From: Acanthochromis polyacanthus
Lineage: Eukaryota > Chordata > Actinopteri > Pomacentridae
DNA length: 64,000 bases
Direction: 5' to 3'
NCBI RefSeq assembly: GCF_021347895.1
Contig: NC_067124.1
Location: forward strand, 21,442,521 to 21,506,520
The notes below the pieces were generated by a model that saw only the letters and a program-made list of their open reading frames with translations, was not told the origin of the DNA and did no database searches. Position 1 is the first letter of the stretch, and every line of letters starts with the position of its first letter. The translations under genes were made by a program, and so were the position numbers. This document shows, in pieces, positions 37,849 through 63,926 of this stretch.

Positions 37849-38871
37849 TTTATTGAGGATTCATTTTGGCAGTGCTGCTGCAAAGACCGTGGCCAAATTT
37901 CCAGCCAAGCTCCTTTTTATAACCCATCACAAAGCCAATAAAACTTCTGACTTTCAGTGGGGTGCACACAGAAAAGTTACTTTCACTGATTGAAAAGAGT
38001 TTAACTAAGCTAAGCTGCTAATTTTGAGAGGAAGGACAGAGTCTTTCTGTAAAGGTCCCTCACTAGTACAGTCCAGTCTGGGATTTAATCAAATCCTGTA
38101 ACTGAGGCACACACTCACACTCACTCGCTCATACGTACATTAGATAACTACATACACGCAGACATAACTAAGTTAGATGGACAGCACAATCCCTTTTCAG
38201 TCTGCTCACGAAACTTTGTTTTCCCTTAACAAGTGAAACCAAAAAGCGCGTTTTGGGCAGCATTCAGGTAGGGTGAGGTGAGTGGTAGTGAGAGAAAGCT
38301 TGTACTGCAGTCAAGCTTCATCTACATAAGGCCATCTCTGAACACATGTGGGTTAGAAGTAGCAGTTCACATCCGCCATCTTTCTCAGCACAGAAGTGGT
38401 CGGGGTGGGTTCATCACTCGACAGGGTCCTGCAAACTGACGTCACAGTTTAAGAGGTCAGCCCAACGAGTCGTTTTTCCTCCTCACGTCCATACAGAGGA
38501 ACCAGCAGCTAATTATCACAGCCTTCGACTGCTTTAGGGAATCCAACGACAGATTCAAAACCCTTTCCTGTCCGTGTGCAGTGTAGCTTTCCCCGACTCC
38601 CTCGCAGTGCTTTGCATTCAACTGAAACGGATGCCTGAATTTCCATTCCATCCTATCCTGACCCCTCTGTGCTCCAGTGCTGCTCCCACACTCTCTCGGC
38701 TCGAGGCGTCTCTCAGTGCTTTAGGTGCTGGGAGCAAGGGATTGTGACTGGTGTGCTGGTGAGAGCCCCAGTTTAGTAGTCTCTGCTTTACAGGCTCCCT
38801 TACCCTTCTCCGTTCATCCTTTCCTTTACGCTCGTTTTGCGTCTCTTTTTTTTTTATTTTTGCATCAGTGT
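37849..38871 (-). other. Probable 3' UTR of RRAGC
   Basis: The sequence directly following the RRAGC stop codon on the - strand. The first AATAAA (complement of 38853-38858) is too close to the stop to be convincing. The next clear one is the complement of 37849-37854, giving a 3' UTR of about 1 kb. The true end cannot be fixed without transcript data. Confidence 0.35.
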
Positions 38872-52688
<13,817 letters not shown>

Positions 52689-53773
52689 TTTGACCTAACG
52701 ACGGTCGCTTCCCCTATTCCCCCCTTAACTGTCCGGCGCCACACTCGTGTTTGTTTCTGATGGTGGGGAACGCACCACAAATTAACGTCGCGAAATTTAA
52801 CAAAAAAATACTTAGTCAATAATGCCCAGGCCACTTGCAAACACAGAGCATGATCCCACACATTTCCCGAGGATTTCCTCTCCCTTGAAAAAAAACTCGC
52901 CTTTTGGTCCCGCCCTTTGATTCTGATTCGCTGTCTGGATTCCAATACGAAATATTATTGGCCGAATAGACTGTCAATCTTCTGAGGTTTGTCGCTGTCA
53001 CCTGACTAGTACTCAGACTTGTTTTGTGACCTATCACACGAATGAGAAACAAGTGAACACTGTCATCACATCTATTTAAATACACTTTGAATTTGTAGAA
53101 ATAATACAATAGTCCTACTTTTTATTTACTTTAAAAAATAATGTTTGATGAAGGTAGTTAAAAACAAACCAAACAGAATGTGGTAGTTAAGGTATTATGC
53201 GATGTTACCAGCAGATGGCGTAAGATATCCATTAAGTACAGTTAAGACATTTATGGTCATTGTAAAATGTAGGAACTGATTGAACACTATAAAGATTCAA
53301 CAAAGTATTTTTTCAGTATACAATTTGCTAAACGGTGGCTAATAATAGAGAGAAAAAAACATGAAAAAAGAGGGGAGTAATACGGAACACCTTTCCACTT
53401 AGGTCTAGGACGTGCCTGTTTTCACTAAAACCAAGCCATAACATAAAATTTATCAAAAGACACACTTGAGTTAACGCTTTCCGCAACCTCACGCCAGGTA
53501 TTTGTAATTTAGAATATTAATTTAAAATACTGATAGCAGTAACTCGACGCTCTCAGCAAGATACAACCACGAGCCACTTGTTGTGGTTGACACAAGTACT
53601 TAATTTTACGAGGAACGCCTGAAGGCAGCATCGAGTTCCTCAGACCCGTTGCTTGAAGGAACCTGATAAACGAAAGTTAAGTTGTGTGACCCGGCAGTTT
53701 AACCTGGGAGTTCCGACATCAGGAAGGACACAAAAATAGTAACTGAAATAGTAACTTTACTAGCGACATTTTT
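52689..53773. promoter_or_regulatory. Shared RRAGC/MYCBP divergent promoter region
   Basis: A 1085-base gap between the divergent start codons of RRAGC (-) and MYCBP (+). The RRAGC-proximal part is relatively GC-rich and carries CCGCCC (52909-52914), CCAAT (52942-52946) and an inverted CCAAT (52957-52961). No TATA box is placed convincingly. The region also contains GTCACCTGAC at 52997-53006, one base from the TFEB CLEAR consensus. Transcript starts cannot be fixed from sequence. Confidence 0.6.
52997..53006. promoter_or_regulatory. CLEAR-like E-box
   Basis: GTCACCTGAC differs at one base from the palindromic CLEAR element GTCACGTGAC of lysosomal genes. It is about 310 bases upstream of the RRAGC start codon. 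The changed base is in the E-box core (CACCTG), which usually weakens MiT/TFE binding. Confidence 0.25.
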
Positions 53774-56228
53774 ATGGCGCACCATCGAGTAAGTGTGTTT
53801 ACTTTTTATAAATATAATGTTGAAAAATAACCGTTTCACCACCAGTAACTGCAAGCTAGTTAACGATAGCCAGCTAGGAGGTAGACTGAGCACCTGTGAC
53901 AGTTCATGTTTTGACTCTCGTAATGATAAACGTTTATTGGACAAGCTAAACTCGGAAACCTGCGTGATATTGTTAATAAACAAACTACAGCTGCTTCTAC
54001 GTTTAATTTTGTGTGTCTTGCAGGTCAAGTAACAAGCCTGGAAATTACTAACCACTATTTGTCTCTAAAATCTACGTTACTATGAACTTTTTGGTTGACA
54101 GTTTAATTAGTCACAAGATGTCTGTCCTTTTCTCTTACAGGCTCCAGACCCCAAGAGGGAGCAGTTTCGGAGATACTTGGAGAGAGCTGGAGTTATTGAC
54201 AGTCTTACCAGTGGTAAGAAGACTTTACTTCACTTTGCAATAAAAAAAATGAGGCGAGCCAGGAGAGTTTTCAGAAACACAGATCCTCTGGAAAGTGATC
54301 AGTAAACAACACTGAATTAACATCTAATATCATTTCACACTGATCTAAAGAAGCCTCATCTTACAGTTAGGAATCTAAAAATGGGTTTCTACCATAGACT
54401 GTATATATAGTGGACGTAGCATCTGGCTCCAGAATTGAAGCCAACCCGGAAGTGTCAAAAACTTGCAATATCACGCCGTCCGCTAGGGTTGGCTCCAAGA
54501 AGCTTTTTCTCCATAGACCCCAATTCATTTTTGGAAAAAATAAAATTTGATAGACTGATGTTCTACAGCTCAGAATTTTTCCCCGTTAGTTTTCATGGTC
54601 AAAATGAGAGATCAGGTGGCCGATCTTAAAATAAATCAATACTGAATTTTAAATAAATCGTTAAAGTTGGCGGAGCCAGGGGGCGTGGCTATACTTGATA
54701 GACAGCAACAGAAGCCTCTGCGGTAAAATGTGGGCGGGATAAGAGAGTTCTCAGCCAATCCTGCCCCTAGTTGCTCTCCGGTCCAGTCTGTTTGATGACG
54801 CTTTTGACGTCACTGGCTCCAAAAAATCCAAAACGGCGACCAGGAAGTAGCAAAATCCGGGCTTCATTTTCTCCGCGTTGAAACCAATGGGTGACGTCAC
54901 GGTTAGTTTACGCCTGGTTTCTACATAACCCTGTTTTTTGACAAAAGAAGACACCAAATTTCTCAATTTATTAAATTCAAGTTTGTCTCAGCAGGAAAGC
55001 AAATGCATGGACTGAAATAAATATTGTTCAAATCCAAATCATCGTTTCACTCAAGAATTACCTCATTAAGAATAAGTAAATAAACAAAAGCACATCCAAG
55101 CATTTGCTGCCAACAGTCAATAACCAGCTTCATTTCTAATCCTCATTTCAAGTGCAATTTTGTTTCACACTTTTTTTTCCTCTTTGACTTCAGTCCTAGT
55201 GTCTTTGTATGAAGAACGAGAAAAGCCCAGCAATGCTCTGGAGTATCCTTCTAAGCACACGACATGACTTCCCTGAACCGTTGTGTGTTTGCAGAAATGA
55301 TCTCTTGCCTTCACTGGTAGTGAGTTGCACCTTTGACTGAATTTCATGCGGCCGGCCTCCCACCACGCTGGACAAAAATAGTAACTGAGAAACGATCAGA
55401 TGATTCTTTAACCAGCTCTTTTCAGATTCGTCAAACAGCACCTCAATGCTGTTGGCCACACTTCAGCAGACACCGAGGCGCTGCAGCAGGAGGTGACTGA
55501 CCTGAGGCAGAGGTGTACACATCTGGAAGAGGAAAACAAAGACCTCAAAGCAAAGGTGAGCTTCTTTTTTCTTGTTATTGTCACAGAAATTATGTGAGTA
55601 ATTTCAGACCACAAACTATTCAGAGAACCTCACTAGTGGAAGGATTGTTACGGCTGAAATGATCCGGTCTCCTTCCTTGTTTTTACCCAGACACACCACA
55701 AGGGGGCACTGTCTCACCAGCTCTCTGCTTTTTATATACATTCATGTCGCTCTTGTGTTTTCAGTGTTGAATTAGCTGATTTTATGACTGAAGAACTTTT
55801 CGGACTGAGTTTTTTTGTGTGTGTTTTCTTCAGGTAAATAAATAAGAAGCTGAAAAAGTATGCAGGAGAGGATGGATTTGCAACAGTTTCACTTTATAGG
55901 AAACATTTTGGGCTGTTTGTTCTGGATACAAAGATACTTGTATTATGTGTTTGTTTTTAGCATTTTTCACTATTTGTAGTTAAAAAGAACAAACTCGGTA
56001 AGATTGTCTCTTCGTTTAGTGAGGTGGCAGGTCAACAAAAACTGTGTCTTCTGTTTTGTCTTTAACTGCATTGTGTGTTGCGTTTGTTGTTGTATTTATC
56101 TAACAATCAGATGCAAAAGCAATACCTGATAATAAAGAAAATTAACTAACATAGATGTGTTTTCTTCTCTTCACCTCTAGCTTCAGCTTTATGAACCCGT
56201 ATCAAAAGACGGAGGCACAGCCAACTAG
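53774..56228 (+). CDS. mycbp: c-Myc-binding protein (MYCBP/AMY-1), complete
   Basis: Five coding exons: 53774-53788, 54141-54213, 55194-55242, 55426-55555 and 56181-56228. They total 315 bases, or 104 residues (human 103). All introns are GT-AG and frame is kept throughout. Exon 1 encodes only MAHHR. The central part (REQFRRYLERAGVIDSLT, LVSLYEE) matches the conserved family core. The C-terminal third (residues ~72-97, LQQEVTDLR...LEEENKDLKAK) is a short coiled coil. The protein binds the N-terminal region of c-Myc and stimulates E-box-dependent transcription; it also binds A-kinase anchoring proteins. Intron 2 holds a MITE-like repeat. A possible poly(A) signal ATTAAA is at 56725-56730. Confidence 0.95.
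54392..54916 (+). mobile_element. MITE-like repeat in MYCBP intron 2
   Basis: It starts with CCATAGACTGTATATA and contains GGTTGGCTCCAAGAAGC, GGCGGGATAAGAGAGTTC and TGACGTCACGGTTAGTTTAC, words of a repeat I know to be widespread in teleosts. The expected complementary end (TATACAGTCTATGG) is missing, so the copy is truncated at its 3' side. It contains two TGACGTCA-type CRE sites (near 54805 and 54892). Confidence 0.5.
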
Positions 56229-57522
56229 ACCACAACAGCACTTTGGTTTCATAAATGTATTATTTTTGTATTTTGTATTATTGTTTATGTTGCTGTCGAG
56301 CTGCATTTAAAGACAGGACCACGCTGTTAAGGGAGAGGCTATGTTTTTTTAATGTAGCTGTGCTGTTTTGTCTTTTTATTTTGTAAATATCAGTATGTAC
56401 ATTCTCTCTTAGAATATATCTTATTCTGTACATTAATATATATATGTTATGTTTTTCTGGTTAATTCAATTTTTCACATAAAGGTTCCTCCCTCATGACT
56501 GGACAAGCTTGTTCTTAAGAAGCAGAACGTTTTTTAAGGCTCTGTGTGAGGATTACATGACTGATTTTACTTTTTCTGACCTTATGAATACGCCCTCTGC
56601 TCATTGTGCATTTGACAAAGACATGATTGATTTTCAGATGTCTGGTATAAGTGCACAGTTGTTTAAAAAAAAAGAGGAAGAAGGTAAAATATAGTTCAGT
56701 CTTGTAATTATTGTGGTATTGCTTATTAAACTATTGTGTTAACAGCAACATATCGGTCAGTTTTTGTTGTTTTTTTTTTTGAATATCACAGGATATTAAT
56801 ACTGGCATTATTTGACATAATGAACAAAATCCCCTTTGGAAAGAAGCCAGGTATTAATACTAGCAAATGACACATACAGATTCAGATTTGTAGGCACTCA
56901 GTTGTTCGGGTCTGTTTGTTCCATATGTACAAATGAAGAAATCATCAATACTTGTCAGTTATCCACACTGGCCTTGTTCAATCAATAGTTTTCTGCTATA
57001 GCGAGCTAATCAGTGGGTCATGTCCGATTTCATACTCTGCTGCATCTCACTGAATGTAATTAAGTTCTCACGCACTTGACACATTTTTTATTCCATTTAC
57101 AAGAGATCTGTCACAATGGATTAGTGTGCCAGCCAACTACTGGTCACCAGCTCCACACCATCCCATCCTAAATATCTTTAAATGCCTCTGTGTGATAATT
57201 GTTCTTTGTATGAGTTTATTATGAAAGCTTCACGTGGAATGTTTTATTGGAGCATTGTTCTACAAGGGGGGCAACAGAAGTAAATCTGAGCCCAGAACTA
57301 GATTCTTTTTTTTACCAACATAAGCTGAACTTTTCCCCTCTGACCTGAAATATGTTTTTCTGCCCAGTAGAGCAAAATTGACCAGTCTGTTATAAGCACA
57401 ACACAGCACAACACTGGGGTAACATGTTAGGAAAATCCCAAAGCTTTTTCCCTTTTTCATCTGATCACAGCAGTCGATACTAGTAAATAATTAAATTTGC
57501 TGTAGGATACCATCTGACTTAT
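56229..57522. other. MYCBP 3' UTR and intergenic DNA
   Basis: Directly downstream of MYCBP, AT-rich, with no further gene. The MYCBP 3' UTR probably occupies the first 250-500 bases. No connexin gene is present. Confidence 0.5.
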
Positions 57523-58097
57523 CCTTCGTGTTGTCCTGCGGATCAAATTGACACGTTTTAAAGTTTGAAATGCGGGGAAAAAAATCTATTTTCACAGTGA
57601 AAACTTTTATTCAACATTTTTTTTATTCAAAGTTTTTCAACATTTTTTTGTGGGGAAAAAGAAATGTTAAAAAAATGTTTCTTTAAGGACATTTGGACAA
57701 AAATCGACCAAAATCCAGTGAAATTCGCTGATTTTTGGTTAATTTTTTTCCGAATGTTCTTAAAGAAAAATAGAACTTTTATTGATATATATTTAATCAT
57801 TTTAGATATTTTTAGATTTTTTTTGAAAGATTTTTATAAATTTTTTAAAAATATTTACAATTTATTTATTTTTTTATTTTTTGAATTTTCTTTTTTTTTC
57901 TTTTCTTTTTATGTTTTATTTCTTTTATTTGGGGATTTTTTTAAATAAAACTTTTAAGGGAAACCTTTGAGAAATTTTATTGCTGAAGATTTTGCAAATT
58001 TTTTATAACTTTGGGGATTTTTTTTCTGAATTTGTTGATTTTTTTCAGACAAGGGTACAATATGTTTTGGTGCCCGTAAATGAGGACAATAGGAAGG
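57523..58097. mobile_element. CCCTC-type MITE, copy B
   Basis: A 575-bp copy in opposite orientation to copy A: it starts CCTTCGTGTTGTCCTGCGG and ends AATGAGGACAATAGGAAGG, next to TTAA. The centre holds a decayed version of the copy A palindrome (about 57690-57768). The A/T runs are greatly expanded. Confidence 0.7.
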
Positions 58098-58429
58098 TTA
58101 ATATGAACACAGTTCACTGTTTAAAGGTCTATATATGCTTTTAATAAGTAAGAATTTATGAAGTCCTAAGTTATCTTTAAATTGCTGCAATTAGAACCTT
58201 TCTATTGATACACTTAACTTCAATATCTTCATTTTGAAGCTTTTTCAGTTAGACAATACAATGCAAAAAACAATGGCCACTTAGCAGCAAATATTTTATC
58301 AAAGACTTTCATTTTTCAGCCATTTTGACACATATCTAATCTAAAACTACTGTAAGCAACATATCATTTCTTAATGTTTCAAATTTGAGACAATTTCTAC
58401 AAAACATATTTTAATTATTTAAAACAAAA

Positions 58430-59810
58430 AAGTAAAATAAGTAAGTGCATAAGTATTCACTCCTTGTAAAGTGACCTAATTCAACACAGGTACAGCCAGT
58501 TGATGCTAGAAGTCACACAATTAGTGAAATGGAGATTATCGGGATGCAGTGAATGTGTCTCATGGGACTCAATTAACAGATCTTCATCTGAAAGGTCTGG
58601 ATAACTGGCTAACTACGCAATGAAGCAACTCTCTGAAAATGTGATATTGAAAAGCATAAGTCAGGGAATAGATAAATACAGTGGGTACGGAAAGTATTCA
58701 GACCCCTTGAAATGTTTCACTCTCTGTGTCATTGCAGCCATTTGCCAAAATCAAAAAAGTTCATTTTATTTCTCATTAATGTACACTCAGCACCCCATCT
58801 TGACAGAAAAAAACAGAAATGTAGAAATTTTTGCAAATTTATTAAAAAAGAGAAACTGAAATATCACATGGTCAGAAGTATTCAGACCCTGTGCTCAGTA
58901 TTGAGTAGAAGCACCCTTTTCAGCTAGTACAGCCATGAGTCTTCTTGGGAATGATGCACTTTCTGTACCCACTGTAAATACATTTTCAAATCATTGAACA
59001 TTCAATGCAGTTGAACAGATCAATAAGAAATGGAAGGAATATTACTCTGCATACAACAAGCCATCCACAAAAAAACTAAGTAACCATGCAGGGAGAGACT
59101 CAGAATGGAACCCACTGAGACACAGATGGATTCTTTGAAGGAGTTACATACACCAACTACTTCAAAAGCCTAAAGAGAAAGCCACAGTTGGAAAAAAAAT
59201 TGTTTTCCAGAAGCCATATGCAACACTGAAGTCACCTGGAAGAAGGTTCTTTGGGCTGGTGAGACTAAAATTGAAGTTTTTGGCCATTAAGCAAAACACT
59301 ATGTTGGACGGACACCAAACGCTGCACATCATCACGAACACACAATCCCCACCATGAAGCATGGTGGTGGCAGCATCATGAATGGGGACACTTCTCTGCA
59401 TCAGGCCCTGGAGGGCTTGTAGAGGATAAAATGAATGCAGCAACATATAAGGAAATCCTGGAGGACAACCTGATGCAGGCTGCAAGAAAACTGCAACCAG
59501 TAAGAAGAGTTGTTTTTTAGCAAGACAGTGACTGAAAGCATGTGGCCAAAGCTACACAGACATGGTTTAAAAAACAAGCAGCTAAATATTGGCCAAATTA
59601 GATCCGAGAATTTATGGTTGGATTTGAAAAGGACTGTTCGTGATGCCCGTATGACCTGACAGAGCTTTAGCTGTTTTGCAAAGAGGAAAAGGGTAAAGTT
59701 GCATTGTCCAATGTGCAAGGCTGATCAATCCCCACAAGCTCAATACTGTAATCTACTAAAATACAGACTTACAGGAGGTGAATACATAAGCAACCGCTTA
59801 TTTTTTGTAA
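58430..59810 (+). mobile_element. Tc1-like transposon fossil D, interrupted
   Basis: Same family as fossil A: matching 5' leader sequence (AAGTGACCTAATTCAACACA) and relics such as PTMKHGGGSIMN near 59351. The transposase is broken by many stops. A younger MITE (58679-58974) interrupts its 5' part. The outer boundaries are approximate. Confidence 0.7.
58679..58974 (+). mobile_element. Tc1-type MITE nested in fossil D
   Basis: A 296-bp element with inverted ends CAGTGGGTACGGAAAGTATT and its complement ending CTTTCTGTACCCACTG, flanked by TA duplications (58677-58678 and 58975-58976). It has no coding capacity; the open frame across it is incidental. This end sequence is familiar from many fish genomes. 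Confidence 0.85.
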
Positions 59811-61120
59811 GTACACATATTGATGCAACTAAGTTATACTGATGTGCTGAGTTTGGAAACTATGGAAATTTCCACATGCTATAAACAGCAGAAGCCGTTA
59901 CTGCCATACCAGTACAATTGGATACATGTCACTGCCGGCATTACACTGCAAACAGTTACTGATTATTCTGCAAATACTCAACACATAAAATCAGTGGCGT
60001 TGTACTGTTTGTGCAGAAAGTCAGATTCAGTTTGACAAAACATGTAAAAAAAGAATCAAAATTTATTAAAACATATTTTCTGTGGAAATGTAAAACCAAA
60101 TATAGAAGGTCTCTGTGTAATCAGTGATCATAGTTTCGGCATCAATCTAGATAAATTTAGATAAATCTGAATAAAGATCAAATAAGATCTGTTTCTGAAT
60201 CTGTAGCCCTCTAATGCCCCTTGCCATAAAAAACATTTAAAAATTTAACATGAAACAGTTTTCCTATATAGTGTTTCACAACAGAAAATGTACTCTTTGA
60301 ATTATAACTTACACTGAACACTTTATATCGAACAATTATTACACAGTTAAGAAGGAATATTTTAATATCAACCGCTGTCCATAATAAGGAGCAATAGGTT
60401 CCAGATGGTGTGTCCAGAGCTGTTTTACGTCTCTGCGCAGTGTTAATCATGTCCTGTTAACAAGATCTGACGTAAACAGCAAATAGTCAAGAAAAGTAGC
60501 GAAAAGAAGGGAAGAAAGATCGAAAGAACACCGACACAAATGACATTTTTCCCTTTTTTTCCTCGACACTACTTTGTAAACGTCTCGTAATACAAAAAAT
60601 ATGTCTGAAAAAAAATGTGATATGCCACAGGATAATAAAATGTTTTCATCAATCGTGTGTCATTTTATTGTGGTGACAGATTTCACCACAGTTAAATTAT
60701 GTGAAAGCTTTAAACAGGAGCTATTTCTGTTAAACAATCGGAACATCATTTCCTATCCAGGACTAGTGTTAGTCTGTAATATCCTGAAAGTAAAATAGCT
60801 GAATACAAAGCAAACAAGGCAACAGCAAATATCTTGATTAAGACAAATATAAGTGAGTCACTGCATTTAAAATTAGGCATATTCTCGATCTTGTGAAAAC
60901 GTCTGCAATGCCAGACTAAAACAGCAGGAGGCACCTCTCCACTTCAACTCAAATTTTAATCTAAAAAGAGCAAAATCTGATTGATAAAAAAATAAAAACA
61001 AACAAGGTGTACAGAATTCACAAAGTCCCAAAAAGCAACTTTTCTCTGTAACATGTCAGCTTCCTGAGTGGCAAAAGGACTTTGGAGAAACAATAAACAG
61101 GTGATTGCAGCTTTGTGGTC
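59811..61120. other. Intergenic DNA and probable RHBDL2 3' UTR
   Basis: No gene seen. On the - strand, RHBDL2 3' UTR probably runs from 61120 to near 60664, where the complement of TTTATT (60664-60669) provides AATAAA. A + strand frame at 60601-60798 is not supported. Confidence 0.45.
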
Positions 61121-61727
61121 CTATGTGGCTGGAGAAAGGAAGATGTTGTAGAGTACAGCAAAAAGCACAAACACTACATAGCCCACTATACAAAGCCAGA
61201 AACGTGGGTCTTTGAGCAGCTTCTTGTTGTAGGCACTGAAGAAGACGTAGCCGATGGTCATACCAGCCACAATTCCTCCAAAATGGGCCACAAAGGAGAC
61301 CTGAGAGGAGAAAGAGTCAGGGAGAAATCAGGTTTTAGATTCAGCCTAGAGGCCTAATTATCAGTTATGCTGGACATAAACTCACAACTACTGTCGTCTG
61401 ACCTGATAGAAATGTGGCTCAAAATACTAGAAGGACCAGTTTACCAGCAAAAACAAATTATCAGTAGAGGAAACAAGAGTAAGACACAACAAAATGGGGG
61501 AGGAGATGCGGAATCTGGTTCTTAGAGTCTGTAGTCTCGTAATTGTTTACAAAAATGATCAAATTTCATTAGATTAGAAGGGAACATTGTTTGCTTTCAA
61601 TTTTTTCCCTTTCAAAACTGAGGCTATGAGTACAAAAGTCAGTCTTTATGTATTAAAAACAAATTAGGTTAAGTGAAAAGCTTGTTACCAGCTGCAATAG
61701 CACAGAAAGTGTTGTTTTCCCCTTGTG

Positions 61728-61817
<90 letters not shown>

Positions 61818-63926
61818 ATGGCAAAATGTGATCATGGAGACACAACTATAATGTGAACTACAGCAAAGACAGATGTGAGTGGTTTGGCAGGGGTTAATAT
61901 GAATGTGTCTTACCGTAGACAGACTTTGACAACACAATAGTGTCATAAGCGTGCAAAATGCACTCAAAAAACTTGACAGGTGTGAATTCTGAGATTAAAA
62001 ATACGTGATCCGACCTCATAGGTATCGATTACTCATGTAATAACAACAGCAATGACTACCGAGTATTCATGGGTCAGAAAGTAAACATGTTTATGAGCGT
62101 GTTCAATGGTGTAATCCCATCACAAGATGGTTGCTAGTAGTCTTTACTACTTGCCAATGAACACAGACATGTATCTACAAGTCCTGAGGAGAGCTAGTGA
62201 TCTTGTCTGTAGCCACGAGCAAATAAAGCCATTACCAAACACACTGAGCTTGGGGGAGGTTCCCTGGATTAGCTGGATTGCTCTAAAGCCTCTTTTTGTA
62301 TATGAAAAGGTTGTGAAGACCCCAGTGTAAAGCAAAGTCAAACCTTTAAACCCTCCTCATGATGGGCAAATCTTCTGTAGAAGGCAAATCCAAAATCTGT
62401 ACCAACTAGGAAAAGAAACCAGTATTAAATCTAGCATTCCTGTACGTTCTTACGCTGGTAACAAAAATAGCAAATGGGCCAAAATACAGAACGGGACTTA
62501 CCGATTAACACTATGGCGAGGATACGAAACACTCCAAGGAGAGGGATCATCTCTCTGAAATTCTGTGAATTGAAATAGTCAGCAGCTACAAAGATCCATC
62601 CTGATGATTTATCTCAACACAGAGAAGGCGTGCTTCACTTCACAAGGCAGTATTGCACAATTTTAGTGTACTTCAAAACACAATACATAGGAAATTGATT
62701 GTAGCACATTAGAGACATGCTTTTACTCTTTAACTGACATTATAATGTGTAAAGTAATGATTTATTTTTCCTAATGCAAGTGAACTACTGCTTTTCACAC
62801 ACTGTGCTGCACAGCTAACCGTCAAAAATCTTAGATCCCCAGAGGAAATGGACTTTTTAATGTAAGTTCCATGCATACAGCATTCTTCAGATATTATTAT
62901 TTGTGGTTGTTTTCATCCAAAAGACTTTGGTTCAAAATATGTATCAACCCTCCTGTTGTCCTCATTTACAAGGACCAACAAATATTGTTTCCTTGTCTGA
63001 AAAAGATCAAAAAATTAAGTAAAAGATTTCCCTAAAGGCCAAAATTCTTGTAAATATTTTCAGAAAATGATTAAAAATCTTCCAAAAAAATCCTAAAAAT
63101 ATCTAAAGTGACTAAATATATATCAGTAAAACTTCTAATAATGTCACTGGATTTTGTTTTTTCCACCAGAAAGTGTTCAAAAATTGTTAAAAATGTGGAC
63201 ATCAGGAGTTTCACTGTGAAAATATATTTTTTCCCACAATTTCAAACCTTAAAACGGGTCAATTTTGACCCTGCAGGACAACACGAGGGTTAAAACAGAT
63301 CTCTTTTGATCCATATACTTTACAAAAACACTAAGCTGTGGAGATACAAAACTAGGCTTAGAAGGTCACAGTAACATGGTTGTTATCATAGTACAACTTA
63401 AGATCTGTGTCCAAATTCTAGTCTATGCCTGAAACAGTCCTAGAGCATAAACAACAAAGTGAACATACAAATTCTTCTGGTAAACTGTTTTCAAACTTAC
63501 CACCACTGCGTTCATGAAATAGCCTCCAATGAGGGCATAAACACCCCCAGAGGCTCCCACCAAGGCACTGAGAGGATCAAAGATGGAGCTGGCCAAAGAG
63601 CCTGAGGGAGAAACAGGCCCAGACTTTCAACACTCTCTTAACACAACACAAACAGGAAAAACCGACGTCAAGACGAGTTAATGTCAGATGTCGGGATGGC
63701 TAGCGTTCACAAACACTAAACGCATCCTGCTGTTTTTGCTTGGTTTTGTAAGCTTCAGTTGTCCATTTTTGAGGAGGAGAAGTGAGAGACGGACTAAGAA
63801 AGTTAATCCAAACCTGCGAGGACGCCGGCGAGGTAAACCATTCCCACTTCAAATCCTTTGTGGACCAGTTCCAATGGGATTCCCAGCAGCAACTGCATCA
63901 GTAGGTTACCCAATATGTGCTCCACT
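61121..63926 (-). CDS. rhbdl2: Rhomboid-like protease 2 (RHBDL2), C-terminal part
   Basis: Five 3' coding exons: 63814-63926, 63501-63601, 62502-62562, 62344-62405 and 61121-61300. All have GT-AG introns and consistent phase, giving about 172 C-terminal residues. Upstream exons lie beyond the window. The conserved rhomboid core is visible: HILGN in the second membrane segment, the catalytic serine motif GASGG, and the catalytic histidine in VSFVAHFGG, followed by YNIFLSP near the C-terminus. It is a multi-pass membrane serine protease; the human enzyme acts at the cell surface and releases ectodomains of proteins such as thrombomodulin and ephrin-B3. It is convergent with MYCBP. One intron holds a long TG microsatellite and another a MITE. 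Confidence 0.95.
61732..61816 (+). repeat. (TG)n microsatellite in RHBDL2 intron
   Basis: An uninterrupted 85-base TG tract in the last intron of RHBDL2, reading as CA on the transcribed strand. Confidence 0.95.
62948..63289. mobile_element. CCCTC-type MITE, copy C, in RHBDL2 intron
   Basis: A 342-bp copy in the same orientation as copy A. It starts CCCTCCTGTTGTCCTCATTT and ends GGACAACACGAGGG, with TTAA on the right and TCAA on the left. The central palindrome seen in copy A has been deleted. Confidence 0.75.

Larger units (their letters stand above)
35170..38800. other. Intergenic DNA and probable RRAGC 3' flank
   Basis: No gene seen. It contains a candidate enhancer (36000-36310), a poly-T run (37020-37044), a decayed inverted repeat (37240-37400) and, from about 37849 up to 38871, sequence that may be the 3' UTR of RRAGC. 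Confidence 0.5.

Noticed and set aside
58620..58927. Two open frames near 58.7 kb
   Set aside because: They run across a non-coding Tc1-type MITE and its flanks.
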